From: Streptomyces lincolnensis
Lineage (GTDB): Bacteria; Actinomycetota; Actinomycetes; Streptomycetales; Streptomycetaceae
Assembly: GCF_001685355.1 (NCBI RefSeq)
Contig: NZ_CP016438.1
Location: forward strand, 3,906,001 to 3,970,000
DNA length: 64,000 nucleotides
Direction: 5' to 3'
Of this stretch, positions 7,132 to 15,566 are shown one piece after another (within the stretch, counting starts at the first letter, position 1; each line of letters begins with the position of its first letter). The notes under the pieces are model-generated. The model saw only the letters and a list, made by a program, of their open reading frames with translations. It did not search any database and was not told where the DNA came from. Both the position numbers and the translations under genes were made by a program.

Positions 7132-8589
7132 TCAGGCGCTCGCCGCTGTGAGGGGCTTGGCGATGTCCTCCAGGGAGCGGCGTTCGGCGCCGACGGCGAG
7201 GGCGGCGGCTACCAGGCCGGCGGCGCACATGAGGGTGGCGCCGATCTGGAAGGCGAGGACGGTGTCGCCGACGTGGCCGGTTCCGGTGAGGTCGGCGAAG
7301 AGGAGGGGGCCGCTGATGCCACCGGCGGCGGTGCCGATGGCGTAGAAGAAGGCGATGGACATGGCGCGGGTCTCCATGGGGAAGATCTCGGAGACCGTCA
7401 GGTACGCGCTCGACGCCCCCGCCGAGGCGAAGAACAGCACCGCGCACCAGCAGGCGGTCAGCGTGCCCGCGCTCAGCGAACCCCGGTCGAACAGCCAGGC
7501 CGTGCCGAACAGCAGCAGGCCCGACAGCAGGTAGGTGGAGGAGATCATCACCTTTCGGCCCACCGTGTCGAACAGCTTCCCCAGCAGCAGCGGCCCACAG
7601 AAGTTGCCCACCGCGATCACGGCGAAGTAGTAACCCGTACGGTCGGCCGGAATGTCGTAGAACGTCGTGAGGATCGCGCCGAAGCCGAAGGTGATCGCGT
7701 TGTAGAGGAAGGCCTGCCCGATGAAGAGCGAGAACCCGAGGACCGCCCGCCGACGGTAGTCGGAGAAGACCGTACGGCCGATCTCGACGAACGACACGCT
7801 CCGGCGCTGATGGATGGTGATCGACCCCTCCGGCGCGGGCAGCGCCTCCCCCCGTTCGGCCTCCACCCGCGACTCGATCGAGGAGACGATGCGTTCCGCC
7901 TCCTCGTCGCGCCCATGGATGAGCAGCCACCGCGGACTCTCCGGCACATGCCGCCGTACGAGAAGGATCACCAGCGCGAGCACGGCACCGAGCGCGAAGG
8001 TCAGCCGCCACCCCACGTTCGCCGGGAAGATGGCGGTGTTCAGCGCGAGGATCGACAGCAGCGCCCCACCGACGGCCCCGAGCCAGAAGCTCCCGTTGAT
8101 CATCAGATCGACCCGGCCCCGGTAGTTCGCGGGGATCAGCTCGTCGATCGCGGAGTTGATCGCTGCGTACTCACCACCGATCCCGAACCCGGTCAGGAAC
8201 CGGAAGGCGAAGAACCACCAGGTGTCGAAGGCGATCGAGGTCAGGGCGGTGGCCGCCAGATACACCGCCAGGGTGATCATGAACAGCTTCTTGCGGCCCC
8301 ACTTGTCGGTCAGCCGCCCCCAGAACAGCGCCCCCGCGCACGCCCCGGCCACATACAGCGCGGCCGCGATACCGGTGACCTCCCCGGAGGTGATCGGCAA
8401 CCCGCTCCCCGGTTCGGAGAGACGGGCCGCGATGTTGCCGACGACCGTGACTTCGAGGCCGTCGAGGATCCACACGGTGCCGAGACCGATGACGATGCTC
8501 CAGTGCCAGCGCGACCATGGGAGACGGTCGAGCCGGGCGGGAATGTCGGTGGTGATGGTCCGGCCGGTCTCGGCCTGCGCGGTGGTCAT
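7132..8589 (-). CDS. MFS transporter (sugar/aromatic-acid porter type)
   Basis: 485 residues, 12 predicted membrane helices. Family marks: 'GRLTDKWGRKKLF' (MFS loop 2-3 motif), 'GFGIGGEYAAINSAIDELIP' in helix 4-5, 'VPESPRWLLIHGR' before the central loop, and a second-half repeat 'GKLFDTVGRKVM'. This combination is typical of the sugar porter/metabolite:H+ symporter branch, so uptake of a small organic substrate is likelier than drug export, but the substrate is unknown. ATG at 8589 follows GGAGGAGGG at good distance; an ATG six codons upstream overlaps that site. The gene is 135 bp downstream of the DUF445 gene; the intervening C-rich tract may mark the end of the DUF445 transcript. Confidence 0.9.
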   Translation of the reverse strand: MTTAQAETGRTITTDIPARLDRLPWSRWHWSIVIGLGTVWILDGLEVTVVGNIAARLSEPGSGLPITSGEVTGIAAALYVAGACAGALFWGRLTDKWGRKKLFMITLAVYLAATALTSIAFDTWWFFAFRFLTGFGIGGEYAAINSAIDELIPANYRGRVDLMINGSFWLGAVGGALLSILALNTAIFPANVGWRLTFALGAVLALVILLVRRHVPESPRWLLIHGRDEEAERIVSSIESRVEAERGEALPAPEGSITIHQRRSVSFVEIGRTVFSDYRRRAVLGFSLFIGQAFLYNAITFGFGAILTTFYDIPADRTGYYFAVIAVGNFCGPLLLGKLFDTVGRKVMISSTYLLSGLLLFGTAWLFDRGSLSAGTLTACWCAVLFFASAGASSAYLTVSEIFPMETRAMSIAFFYAIGTAAGGISGPLLFADLTGTGHVGDTVLAFQIGATLMCAAGLVAAALAVGAERRSLEDIAKPLTAASA

Positions 8590-8690
8590 GGGCTCCCTCC
8601 TCCTCATCGAGTGAGAACCCGGGCCGGGTTCCCCCGACCTGCACGCCTACGCCCTTCCCGTACGCCACCCACGCCGCGCACATCCCGCAG

Positions 8691-8725
8691 CCCACCCCAC
8701 CCCACACCCCACCCCACGCCCCGCC
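8691..8725 (-). other. G-quadruplex-prone tract
   Basis: The plus strand is an almost pure C3-4 A array; the minus strand therefore has at least six runs of three or four G separated by 1-3 nt. It lies right after the DUF445 stop codon and about 100 nt before the MFS start, in the transcribed strand sense of both genes. Confidence 0.6.
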
Positions 8726-10164
8726 TACGCCCCCACCGCCCGAGACACCGTATAGATCAACAACCCGGCCAAAGACCCCACCACCGTGCCGTTGATCCGG
8801 ATGAACTGAAGATCCCGCCCGATGTTCGCCTCGATCTTCTTCGTCGTGTGCTCGGCGTCCCACCCGGCCACGGTGTCCGTGATCAGGGACGTGATCTCCC
8901 GACGGTAGGTGGTGACGACGTACACCGCCGCCCCCTCCAGCCACCCGTCGACCTTCCCCTGGACCTTCGGATCGGCGGCCATCCGCGCACCGAGGGACAG
9001 CAGCGAGGCCCGCACCCGGAGCCGCAGCTCGCTGCGCTCGTCCTCCGCGGCGGAGACGATCATCGACCGCACGGCGGTCCAGGCGGAGGCGATCAGGTCC
9101 TGGACCTCACCACGCCCCAGCACCTCACCCTTCAGCCGCTCGACACGCGCGCGCGTGTCCGTGTCGGACTGGAGGTCCGAGGCGAAGTCGGTCAGGAACC
9201 GGTCCAACGCCCCGCGCGCCGGATGGGACGGCATGTCCCGCATCTCGACGCAGAACCGCAGCAGCTCCTTGTAGACCCGCTCGCCGACCCTCTTGTCGAC
9301 GAACCGGGGCGTCCACCCGGGCGCCCCGCCCTGGACGGCGTCCATGACGGAGTCGCTGTGCAGGACCAGCCAGTCGTGCGCACGGCTCACGATCAGATCG
9401 ACGGCCCGCCGGTGCCCTCCGTCCGCGACGACCTTGTCCAGCATTTTCCCGATGCCGGGCGCGATCTCCTGCGCGTCGGCCCGCCGGGTGATCGCCTCGC
9501 CCACCACCGCCTGCACATCGGAGTCCCGCAGTACGGTCAGCGCACCCCTGAGCGCGGCCGACAGCTCGGCCGTGACCCGGTCGGCGTGCTCGGGTTCGGC
9601 GAGCCAGGCACCGAGTCGGCTGCCGATGCCGACGGATCGCAGCCGCTGCCGTACGACGTCCTCGGAGAGGAAGTTCTCCCCGACGAACTCGCCGAGGGAC
9701 ACGCCCAGTTGGTCCTTCTTGGTGGGGATGATCGCGGTGTGCGGGATGGGCAGGCCGAGGGGACGGCGGAAGAGGGCGGTGACGGCGAACCAGTCGGCGA
9801 GCGCGCCGACCATGCCGGCCTCGGCCGCGGCGGCGACATAGCCGGCCCAGGCGCCGGCGCCTTCGTGGGAGGCCCATTTGGCGAGGACGTAGACGACCGC
9901 CACGAACAGCAGCAGGCCCGCGGCCGTGAGCTTCATACGGCGCACGCCACGCTGCTTCTCGATGTCGGCGGCGCTGAAGGTGTTCATGGCCCGGTTCACG
10001 AACGCGGCGGGCCCACCGGCCCGAGCCCCCGCACCGGACCCCGCGGACCCCGCAGCCCGAAGGGACCGCGAAGCCCCCGCGACCCGCGCCGCCTCACCCC
10101 TTGATCCCGTTTCTGATCCCGTTTCCGTGTCTTCCATCCGCTCCACCGTTCGGTGATCCCTCAC
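8725..10164 (-). CDS. DUF445 membrane protein
   Basis: 479 residues. A disordered Gly/Ala/Arg-rich N-terminus of about 70 residues precedes a transmembrane helix ('LLLFVAVVYVLAKWAS'), the DUF445 signature 'AEAGMVGALADWFAVTALFRRPLGLPIPHTAIIPTKKD', a long helical middle, and a C-terminal membrane helix ('GTVVGSLAGLLIYTVSR'). The family (YheB/YjiN-like) is membrane-bound and functionally undefined. The GTG at 10164 is supported by AGGAAGGG 7 nt upstream; the ATG at 10137 has its GGAG too close. It is divergent from the SGNH hydrolase gene. Confidence 0.88.
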   Translation of the reverse strand: MRDHRTVERMEDTETGSETGSRGEAARVAGASRSLRAAGSAGSGAGARAGGPAAFVNRAMNTFSAADIEKQRGVRRMKLTAAGLLLFVAVVYVLAKWASHEGAGAWAGYVAAAAEAGMVGALADWFAVTALFRRPLGLPIPHTAIIPTKKDQLGVSLGEFVGENFLSEDVVRQRLRSVGIGSRLGAWLAEPEHADRVTAELSAALRGALTVLRDSDVQAVVGEAITRRADAQEIAPGIGKMLDKVVADGGHRRAVDLIVSRAHDWLVLHSDSVMDAVQGGAPGWTPRFVDKRVGERVYKELLRFCVEMRDMPSHPARGALDRFLTDFASDLQSDTDTRARVERLKGEVLGRGEVQDLIASAWTAVRSMIVSAAEDERSELRLRVRASLLSLGARMAADPKVQGKVDGWLEGAAVYVVTTYRREITSLITDTVAGWDAEHTTKKIEANIGRDLQFIRINGTVVGSLAGLLIYTVSRAVGA

Positions 10165-10331
10165 ACATTGTCCCTTCCTGACCGACTCCCGGAACGGAAC
10201 AAGAGTTCCCGGCGTCTGTCCGGTCGGGGGAACGCGACGGGGTCCTGTCCGTTTTCCCCGGGCTCATGGCGCATCATGAGCTGATCAGATCGGAGCCCCG
10301 GGCTCCCATCGCCCGAGGAGAACAGCACAGC

Positions 10332-11666
10332 ATGACCCGGCGTCGTGGTTACGCCCTGCTCGCCGCGATCGTTTCCGTGATCGTGGCCCTGTCCGCCGCC
10401 CTCTACGTCGGGGTGGCGACCGACGACGGCACGAACGACCGGGCCTCGCTGTCCGGCAGCCGTCTCCCCCACAACTCCGCCGCCCCGGTGTCGACCGGCG
10501 TCTGGGTCGGCTCCTGGTCCGCCGCCCCGGTCGGCGCCGAGCCCGGCACCGAGACGGAGGGCCTGGCGGGCCGCTCCGTCCGCAACGTCGTGCACACGAG
10601 CGTCGGCGGTACGAGTGCCCGCATCACGCTGTCCAATCTCTACGGCCAGTCTCCGCTGACCATCACCCACGCCTCGATCGCCGTAGCGGCCGGATCCGGG
10701 ACCGCGGCGGCGACGGCCGCCTCCATGCGCCGCCTCACCTTCGGCGGCGCCACCGCGGTCGTCGTCCCGCCCGGACAGCAGGTGCTCAGCGACGCCGTCG
10801 CCGTGCGGATCCCGGCCGACAGCGACGTCCTGGTCACCACCTACTCCCCCACCCCGGCCGGCCCGGTCACCTACCACCCGACGGCCCGGCAGACCTCCTA
10901 CGTCGCCGAGGGCGACCTCACCGAGGACGTGACCGGGACGCCGTACACCGGGCAGGTCGAGTACTGGCGCTATCTGACCGCCCTCGACGTGCTGAGCGAC
11001 GAGGCCGTGGGCACCGTCGTCGCCTTCGGCGACTCGCTCACGGACGGCAAGAACTCCAGCCTCAACGCCAACAACCGCTGGCCCGACTACCTGTCCGACC
11101 GGCTGCGCGCGGCGCTCGCGGCGGGCCGGAATCTGCCCCGCTACAGCGTCGTCAACGCGGGGATCGGCGGCAACCAGGTCCTGGTGAGCGGCCTCGGCCG
11201 CCCCTCCGAGAACGAGGCGGGGCTGACCCGCTTCGCCCGGGACGTGCTCGGCCGCCCCAACGTCAAGGTCGTCGTGGTGGATCTGGGCGTCAACGACATC
11301 CTGCGCAACCGCGGCCTCGCCGACCCGGACAGGATCCTCGCCGGGCTGCGTGACCTGGTCCGCCAGGCCCACGCGCGCGGCATCAAGGTCGTCGGCGCCA
11401 CCCTGATGCCCTTCGGCGGCCACCGCGGCCACACCGAGGCCCGTGAGGACGTACGCCAGGCCATCAACGCGGCCATCCGCGCGGGCACGGTCTACGACGC
11501 CGTCGTCGACTTCGACAAGGCGGTACGGGACCCCTACGACCCGCGTGCCCTGCGCCCCGACTACGACTCGGGCGACGACCTCCACCCGAGCGACCGGGGC
11601 TACGAGCGGATGGCCTCGGTGTTCGACCTGGACGACCTGAAGGGCGGCGCACCGGCGGAACTGTGA
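10332..11666 (+). CDS. Secreted SGNH/GDSL hydrolase
   Basis: 444 residues with an N-terminal signal peptide or anchor ('RRGYALLAAIVSVIVALSAALYVGV'). A beta-rich N-terminal domain ('GVWVGSWSAAP...') is followed by the SGNH hydrolase domain: block I 'VVAFGDSLTDG' (nucleophile Ser), block II Gly in 'NAGIGGNQV', block III Asn in 'DLGVNDI', and block V 'SGDDLHPSDRGY' (catalytic Asp and His). Such enzymes cleave ester bonds of lipids or acetylated polysaccharides outside the cell. ATG at 10332 has GAGGAG about 11 nt upstream. It ends at a bidirectional hairpin shared with the convergent DUF1707 gene. Confidence 0.9.
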   Translation: MTRRRGYALLAAIVSVIVALSAALYVGVATDDGTNDRASLSGSRLPHNSAAPVSTGVWVGSWSAAPVGAEPGTETEGLAGRSVRNVVHTSVGGTSARITLSNLYGQSPLTITHASIAVAAGSGTAAATAASMRRLTFGGATAVVVPPGQQVLSDAVAVRIPADSDVLVTTYSPTPAGPVTYHPTARQTSYVAEGDLTEDVTGTPYTGQVEYWRYLTALDVLSDEAVGTVVAFGDSLTDGKNSSLNANNRWPDYLSDRLRAALAAGRNLPRYSVVNAGIGGNQVLVSGLGRPSENEAGLTRFARDVLGRPNVKVVVVDLGVNDILRNRGLADPDRILAGLRDLVRQAHARGIKVVGATLMPFGGHRGHTEAREDVRQAINAAIRAGTVYDAVVDFDKAVRDPYDPRALRPDYDSGDDLHPSDRGYERMASVFDLDDLKGGAPAEL

Positions 11667-11687
11667 CCCCGACGGAACCGTGACCCC

Positions 11688-11718
11688 GGAGCACCGACGC
11701 CACCGGCGCCGGTGCTCC
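11688..11718. terminator. Bidirectional hairpin terminator
   Basis: GGAGCACCG and CGGTGCTCC form a 9-bp stem around a 13-nt loop between the convergent SGNH hydrolase and DUF1707 genes. Directly after it, a 16-bp sequence (CAGTACTCCCCGTGCC) occurs twice, at 11733 and 11750, duplicating the last codons of the DUF1707 gene. Confidence 0.65.
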
Positions 11719-11748
11719 CCGCCTCTCGGCCCCAGTACTCCCCGTGCC

Positions 11749-12555
11749 TCAGTACTCCCCGTGCCGCCGCCGGTCCCGCTCCTCGCGCCGCTCCCGCTTG
11801 CGCTCGCGCATCAGGTCGTGGTGGCCTTCGAGCATCTTGCGGTGGGCGTCGTGGACGTCGTCCCGGTACGACTCCCCGATCTCCCGCAGGGACTGCTTGC
11901 GCTCCAGCTTCTCCTGCCGCCGCTCCGCCTTCAGCCGCTGCCGCTCGGCCCGGGTGAGCTTGCGTTCGACGCCGACACCGCCCCAGAAGGCGAACCCGGT
12001 CACCACCACGCGCGGGGCGCCCGGGTCCCCCGGCTCGCCCTCCTCGCTGTGGTCGAAGCCGCCCATGACGCCGATCCCGCGCACCACGACCTCGACACCG
12101 GGCGGCACGATCACCTGCATCCCGCCCATGATCGCGATGCAGTTGATCTCGACCTCGCCGGCCGCGAAGTTCGCCTCGCGCAGATCGATCTCGCCGCCGC
12201 CCCAGAAGGCGAAGCAGGTGAATTTCCTCGGCACCGTCCAGCGGCCCTTGCGCTGGAACCCGGACATGACGGCGACGGCCCCGCTGGACGAGCCCTCGCC
12301 GCCGACGATCCGCCCCGCCCAACTCCCGCTCTCCACAGGCGCCTTGGTCATCGACACCTTGGGCGCCGCGTGGTCGGGCAGGTCCCGGGTGATCGGTGCC
12401 AGCTCGCCGTAGGTCCGTGCCTTGTAGGTGGCGTCCAGGCGTTCCGCGAACTCCTCCATGTCGAGGCGGCCCTCGGCCATGGCGTCCCGCAGGACCTCGG
12501 CGACTCGTTCACGATCGGCATCGGAGGCGCGCAGCTCCGGAGCATCCTCGGTCAT
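11749..12555 (-). CDS. DUF1707 / LiaF-like domain protein
   Basis: 268 residues. Residues 8-60 are DUF1707 ('RASDADRERVAEVLRDAMAE', 'RLDMEEFAERLDATYKARTY'), a SHOCT-like module frequent in actinobacteria. The middle (about 95-195) has the glycine-rich 'FAFWGGGEIDLREANF', 'IMGGMQVIVPPGVEV' and 'GIGVMGGFD' repeats of the LiaF/cell-wall-active-antibiotic response C-terminal fold. The last 70 residues are a charged coiled region ('RAERQRLKAERRQEKLERKQ'). A role in sensing envelope stress is suggested by the fold but not shown. ATG at 12555 begins directly with the domain. It is separated by 32 bp from the upstream ABC transporter operon and may be read with it. Confidence 0.85.
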   Translation of the reverse strand: MTEDAPELRASDADRERVAEVLRDAMAEGRLDMEEFAERLDATYKARTYGELAPITRDLPDHAAPKVSMTKAPVESGSWAGRIVGGEGSSSGAVAVMSGFQRKGRWTVPRKFTCFAFWGGGEIDLREANFAAGEVEINCIAIMGGMQVIVPPGVEVVVRGIGVMGGFDHSEEGEPGDPGAPRVVVTGFAFWGGVGVERKLTRAERQRLKAERRQEKLERKQSLREIGESYRDDVHDAHRKMLEGHHDLMRERKRERREERDRRRHGEY

Positions 12556-12587
12556 ACGAGCAGCCTACGAGGTACCGGCGCCGGGCA

Positions 12588-13628
12588 CTACGTGGTCGGC
12601 TCCCGCTCCGGCGGGGGTTTGGGCGTCTCCCCGAGCGTCTCCCCCGGTGTCTCCCCCCGCGTCTCCCCCGAGGAATGCAGCATCTTGGCGATGACGGCCT
12701 CGATGTCCGGCTCCCGCACGGAGAGGTCGACCAGCGGGTACTCCGCCGCGATCCGTGCCACCAGCGGTGCCGCCGACTCGGACGCCGGGAAGGCCAGCCA
12801 CTGCCGGGGCCCGTCGACCTTCACCACGCGCGCGGGGGCGGGGGCGTCGATGGGCGGCAGCTCCCGCTCCAGGTCGACGACGAGGGTGCGTTCGCTCTCC
12901 CCGGCCTCGTGCAGGCCGGCGAGGGGGCCGTTGTACATGAGACGGCCGTGGTCGATGACCATCACGCGGGAGCAGAGCAGCTCGATGTCCTGGAGGTCGT
13001 GGGTGGTGAGCAGGACCGTGGTGCCGCGCTCGGCGTTGATCTCCTTCAGGAACTCCCGGACCCTGCCCTTGGAGACGACGTCCAGGCCGATCGTCGGCTC
13101 GTCGAGGTAGAGCACCTCCGGGTCGTGCAGCAGGGCCGCCACGATGTCGCCGCGCATCCGCTGGCCGAGCGAGAGCTGGCGTACCGGCACGTCCAACAGG
13201 TCGCCCAGGTCGAGGAGTTCGACGAGCCGGTCAAGGTTCTCGCGGTAACGGGCGTCCGGGATGCGGTACATGCGGTGCATCAGCTTGTAGGAGTCGACCA
13301 GCGGCAGGTCCCACCACAGGGTGGTCCGCTGGCCGAAGACGACACCGATGCGATGCGCGAGCCGCGTGCGTTCCCGGGACGGGTCGATCCCGGCCACCCG
13401 CAGCCGGCCGCCGCTCGGCGTCAGGATCCCCGTCAGCATCTTGATCGTCGTCGACTTCCCGGCACCGTTGGGCCCGATGTAGCCGACCATCTCGCCGCGC
13501 GCCACGGTGAAGGAGATCGAGTCCACCGCGCGCACCTGGCGCCGCTCCCGTTTCAGGAAGCCGGTCCTGCGGCGGACGTCGAAGACCTTCTCGACCCGGT
13601 CCACCTCGATGAACGCCTGCTCTGTCAC
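12588..13628 (-). CDS. ABC-2 exporter ATP-binding subunit
   Basis: 346 residues. Walker A 'GPNGAGKST', signature 'LSLGQRMRGDIVAALLHDPE', Walker B 'VLYLDEPTIGLD' and switch 'TTHD' are intact. The 'FLKRERRQVRAVD' insert near the N-terminus and 'GQRTTLWWDLPLVDSYKLMHRMYRI' are typical of the NatA-like ATPases that pair with ABC-2 (DUF990-type) permeases. The last residues form a GET repeat (GETRGETPGETLGETP) from a 15- to 18-bp DNA repeat. The GTG at 13628 has GGGGAG 6 nt upstream and lies 2 nt after the stop of the preceding permease gene, so translation is coupled. Last gene of the three-gene transporter operon; substrate unknown. Confidence 0.92.
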   Translation of the reverse strand: MTEQAFIEVDRVEKVFDVRRRTGFLKRERRQVRAVDSISFTVARGEMVGYIGPNGAGKSTTIKMLTGILTPSGGRLRVAGIDPSRERTRLAHRIGVVFGQRTTLWWDLPLVDSYKLMHRMYRIPDARYRENLDRLVELLDLGDLLDVPVRQLSLGQRMRGDIVAALLHDPEVLYLDEPTIGLDVVSKGRVREFLKEINAERGTTVLLTTHDLQDIELLCSRVMVIDHGRLMYNGPLAGLHEAGESERTLVVDLERELPPIDAPAPARVVKVDGPRQWLAFPASESAAPLVARIAAEYPLVDLSVREPDIEAVIAKMLHSSGETRGETPGETLGETPKPPPEREPTT

Positions 13629-13630
13629 GC

Positions 13631-14479
13631 TCAACTCCCCGTGCTCCGATACGACCTGAGCCCCGCCCGCCAGGCCAGCCCGGCCAGCGCACAGCAGCCC
13701 GCCGCCACCAGCGGGGGCGCGAAGGCCGTCCACCGGTGCAGTTCCAGCGGGTACGGCCGCCCCAACACGTAGGAGGCCGGCACCCAGTTGACGAAGGCGA
13801 GCGGCAACAGGAACGTCACCCCACGCACCAGGTCCTTGCCGAACACGGTGGGCGGGTACTGCAACAGTGTGGTGCCTCCGTAGGTGAACGCGTTCTGCAC
13901 CTCCGCCGCGTCCTGCGCGACGAACTGGAAGGCGGCGCCCGCCACGAACAGCGCGCAGAAGATGGCCGCGCCGCTGACCACCATCACCGGCACCAGCAGC
14001 ACCTTCGCCACACTCCAGTCGACGTCGACGGCGACCAGCGCGTACCCCAGCACCGCCGCGGCCTGAGTGATCCGGCCCAGGCGGCGCAGCGCGAACCGGT
14101 CCGCGCCGACCTGCGCGAGCACCGGGGCGGGGCGCACCAGGAGGGTGTCGAAGGAGCCGTCGCGGATCCGGCCGCCGAGGACGTCCATCGAGCCGAGCAC
14201 CAGGTCGGCGATCCCGAACGCGGTCGCCGACAGGCCGTACAGGAAGGCGATCTCGGGCAGCGACCAGCCGCCGAGCGTGTCGACCTGCGAGAACATCAGC
14301 AGGATCGTCGCGAAGTCCAGGCCGGTCACCAGCAGGTTGCCGAGGACGGTGACGGCGAAGGAGGTGCGGTAGGTCATGCTGGAGCGCACCCACATCCCGG
14401 CGATCAGCCGGTAGGTCCGCAGCCCCTCGACCAGGCGGGAGCCGCCGGGTCCGGGTGGCGTTTCGAGCGTCTCAGCCAC
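13631..14479 (-). CDS. ABC-2 family permease
   Basis: 282 residues, six predicted membrane helices, matching the ABC-2 permease subfamily formerly called DUF990 ('IRDGSFDTLLVRPAPVLAQV' is the diagnostic cytoplasmic loop, also seen in its partner). Its GTG start at 14479 overlaps the stop of the upstream permease by 8 bp (GTGGCTGA), and its stop lies 2 nt before the ATPase start, so all three genes are translated together. It probably forms a heterodimeric channel with the upstream permease. Confidence 0.88.
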   Translation of the reverse strand: MAETLETPPGPGGSRLVEGLRTYRLIAGMWVRSSMTYRTSFAVTVLGNLLVTGLDFATILLMFSQVDTLGGWSLPEIAFLYGLSATAFGIADLVLGSMDVLGGRIRDGSFDTLLVRPAPVLAQVGADRFALRRLGRITQAAAVLGYALVAVDVDWSVAKVLLVPVMVVSGAAIFCALFVAGAAFQFVAQDAAEVQNAFTYGGTTLLQYPPTVFGKDLVRGVTFLLPLAFVNWVPASYVLGRPYPLELHRWTAFAPPLVAAGCCALAGLAWRAGLRSYRSTGS

Positions 14480-15272
14480 CCTGCACCACCACCCGTCGGG
14501 TCGCCGCGGACTGGAGCAGCCGTCCCGCCGCCAGCAGCACCACCGCCCACACGGCCTGGAAGGCGTACGCCGTCAGCGGCGAGGTCTCCCCCATCAGCAC
14601 GTCCGCCGGCATCTGGATCTGGGCCGCCCACGGCAGCGCCCGCACGATGTCGCCGTAGGGGTCGGGGAAGGCGTTCAGCGGGAACGTCATGCCCGAGAAG
14701 AAGATGCCGGTGACCATCAGGAACTGGCTGATGCCCATACCGTCCATGATCCAGAACACGCTCAGGGCCAGCAGATAGCGGATCGCGAAGCTGACCACCA
14801 TCGCCAGCACGAGCGTCACCGCGAAGGCCGCCCAGACGGTGACGTCCGTGGGCAACGCCGAGGGGAAGAACAGCGCGCCGAACGCGAACGGGATCACCCC
14901 CCGCCCCAGCACCTGGAACAGCGCCCGGCCCAGATCGCTCGCCAGCCACCACAGCTGGAGATCGGCCGGCCGGTACAGGTCGACGGCGATCTCACCCGTG
15001 CGGATCCGCTCCATCAGGTCCTTCTCCGCGCCGCCGCCCTGGATGGCGAGCGTCGAGTACAGGCACTGCCCCAGCCACACATAGGTGACGGCCTGCGCCT
15101 GGTCGTACCCGCCCAGATGGGGCCGCTCGTCCCACAGCGCCAGATAGGTGTAGACGAGGATCACACCGAAGACGGTGTTGGTGAAGATCCCGGCCGCCGT
15201 CGCCGCCCGATACGTCGCGTAGCGCCGGAACCCGCCCGCCGCCACAGCCGCGTACAACCGCGCCGAACCCAC
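14472..15272 (-). CDS. ABC-2 family permease, first gene of operon
   Basis: 266 residues, six predicted helices. 'LMERIRTGEIAVDLYRPADLQLWWLASDLGRALFQ' is the counterpart of the loop in the second permease. GTG at 15272 is preceded by GAGGTGG about 8-10 nt away. The three-gene set resembles exporters of unknown substrate common in actinomycetes. The upstream gap to the divergent PBP gene is 294 bp and must hold both promoters; no clear consensus boxes were picked out. Confidence 0.86.
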   Translation of the reverse strand: MGSARLYAAVAAGGFRRYATYRAATAAGIFTNTVFGVILVYTYLALWDERPHLGGYDQAQAVTYVWLGQCLYSTLAIQGGGAEKDLMERIRTGEIAVDLYRPADLQLWWLASDLGRALFQVLGRGVIPFAFGALFFPSALPTDVTVWAAFAVTLVLAMVVSFAIRYLLALSVFWIMDGMGISQFLMVTGIFFSGMTFPLNAFPDPYGDIVRALPWAAQIQMPADVLMGETSPLTAYAFQAVWAVVLLAAGRLLQSAATRRVVVQGG

Positions 15273-15566
15273 GGCACACCACCCACCTCACCTGCCCAGA
15301 GGCCGCCAGACACCGAAGCGCAGGAGCCTAGTGGCCGAGGCGAGGAGGGCGCCACGGATTTTCCGCGCGGCCCTGTCCGACGGTATGTCTGTCGCGATGC
15401 CTGTCGCGCCGAGGACTGTTCCCCCGAACCACTCTCGTCCCACTCCGCGGACGCGTGCCGAGGTCGGGGAACTGATCGCCGGATGGGACAGTCTTCATAC
15501 GGGGGCGTAGATGGCGTACGAGGTCGTACGGGAACGTACGACGCGAAACAGGAGTCCGTGCACGAC

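Noticed and set aside
6928..10104. A 1058-codon plus-strand open frame opposite the MFS and DUF445 genes
   Set aside because: Antisense shadow in a GC-rich genome; the protein is low-complexity with no domain, while the opposite strand codes for two complete families.
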